A DNA stretch of 64,000 nucleotides from Pampus argenteus (lineage: Eukaryota; Chordata; Actinopteri; Scombriformes; Stromateidae): contig CM072880.1 in assembly GCA_036937835.1 (NCBI GenBank), positions 17,938,001 through 18,002,000 on the forward strand, written 5' to 3'. The position numbers and the translations under genes were made by a program. The stretch's first letter is position 1, and each line of letters begins with the position of its first letter. The notes under the pieces were generated by a model. The model had not been told where the DNA came from. It did no database searches and saw only the letters and a list, made by a program, of their open reading frames with translations. Shown piece after piece: positions 63,929 to 64,000 of the stretch.

Positions 63929-64000
63929 GATTTCTAATGATTAGGAGCAAAAAACTCACTTCTGAGAGCTTCCTGCAGCTTTTACTGTAACATTTGTAAA
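63929..64000 (+). repeat. Partial monomer cut by the window edge
   Basis: The last 72 bases match monomer positions 1-72 and simply run off the window, so the array continues beyond it. The first base of the window likewise begins at an arbitrary phase with no flank. Neither array boundary is visible. Confidence 0.97.

Larger units (their letters stand above)
1..64000 (+). repeat. 178-bp satellite DNA array spanning the whole window
   Basis: The same unit recurs every 178 bases with no break: 359 full copies and a partial last one, all in the same orientation. Copies differ from the consensus at only a few sites, so most pairs look well over 95% identical. G+C of the consensus is about 35% (62 of 178). 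Nearly every copy has a PstI site (CTGCAG, monomer positions 45-50) and an SspI site (AATATT, 137-142), so either enzyme should give a 178-bp ladder. Because 178 is not a multiple of three, the reading frame shifts at every unit and no long frame can form. No gene, RNA gene, transposon or unique sequence interrupts the array. Long homogeneous arrays of 170-180-bp units are typical of eukaryotic centromeres; that role is inferred. The family and host lineage are not recognised. Confidence 0.98.
58945..64000 (+). repeat. Zone 5: class C-rich, short-period domain
   Basis: Of 28 full monomers, 16 are class C, with dyads starting at 59024, 59380, 59736, 59914, 60092, 60448, 60626, 60804, 61160, 61516, 62050, 62228, 62584, 62762, 63474 and 63830, all intact. 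Class C makes up more than half, against under one in five in zone 1. Stretches alternate C and B; others have two or three C in a row. C2-like AAATAAGG returns here but with GAAGCCC. The domain continues past the window edge. Confidence 0.8.

Noticed and set aside
1..64000. CRISPR array
   Set aside because: The whole 178-bp unit repeats with no unique spacer between short repeats, and there are no cas genes.
1..64000. Assembly artefact from repeated collapse or duplication
   Set aside because: Block copies differ by private substitutions, single-monomer losses and homopolymer steps, so they are not identical pasted sequence. A false join within the array cannot be excluded by sequence alone.
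1..64000. Terminal repeats, integrase or other mobile-element features
   Set aside because: No inverted terminal repeats, target-site duplications or coding sequence occur. The only inverted repeat found is the short dyad inside the monomer.
1..64000. Family assignment to known 170-180-bp satellites (Arabidopsis 178-bp, Brassica 176-bp, primate 171-bp)
   Set aside because: The monomer shares only length with these; no stretch of sequence I recall from them appears in it.

Overview
The window is one uninterrupted tandem array of a 178-bp satellite DNA, running head to tail in one orientation from the first base to the last. It holds 359 full monomers plus a 72-base start of the next. Tracking the phase at diagnostic sites puts the start of the last, partial monomer 26 bases later than 359 x 178 predicts. 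I can account for this by 28 one-base insertions and 2 one-base deletions, nearly all in A-runs. There is no protein-coding gene, RNA gene, transposon, inversion or unique sequence. The monomer is about 35% G+C. Together with the array size, nucleosome-scale period and higher-order organisation, this indicates a eukaryotic chromosome, most likely centromeric or pericentromeric heterochromatin. I do not recognise the satellite family and cannot name the lineage.

Monomers fall into two main classes that differ at three linked sites (monomer positions 82, 87 and 98; position 1 is the first base of the window). The common class B has A, A, G. The minority class C (about 80 copies) has C, G, C. 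The two inner C-class bases complete a perfect 17-bp dyad, TTCTCTCGGCGAGAGAA (positions 80-96), and the third extends it outwards past a one-base bulge. The only CpG dinucleotides of the consensus monomer lie at the centre of this dyad. It is the best candidate for a sequence-specific protein-binding element, loosely comparable in layout to the box-plus and box-minus monomers of primate alpha satellite, but it does not match the CENP-B box.

Layout. (1) 1-22263: class C1 monomers and nested 12-, 18-, 20- and 24-monomer blocks, including a triplicated dimer and a 4-mer repeat. (2) 22264-40250: a C2 subfamily (GAATCCC, AAATAAGG, linked HindIII-creating change), with 14-mer and 11-mer duplications and a TCTCTGCG / CTTAAAAAAGG B subfamily. 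(3) 40251-45057: an 11-mer region marked by AGGGGC, AGTGAG and GAGGGAAG. (4) 45058-58944: mosaic blocks ending in a clean 26-monomer tandem duplication (two units of 4629 bp), with a clustered-mutation C3 subfamily. (5) 58945-64000: a short-period domain where more than half of the monomers carry the class C dyad.

The blocks record repeated unequal exchange in monomer register: tandem duplications of 2 to 26 monomers, single-monomer deletions leaving hybrid monomers, and zone-restricted variants. All calls come from reading the sequence by eye. Subfamily assignments rest on diagnostic sites, not on full alignments.
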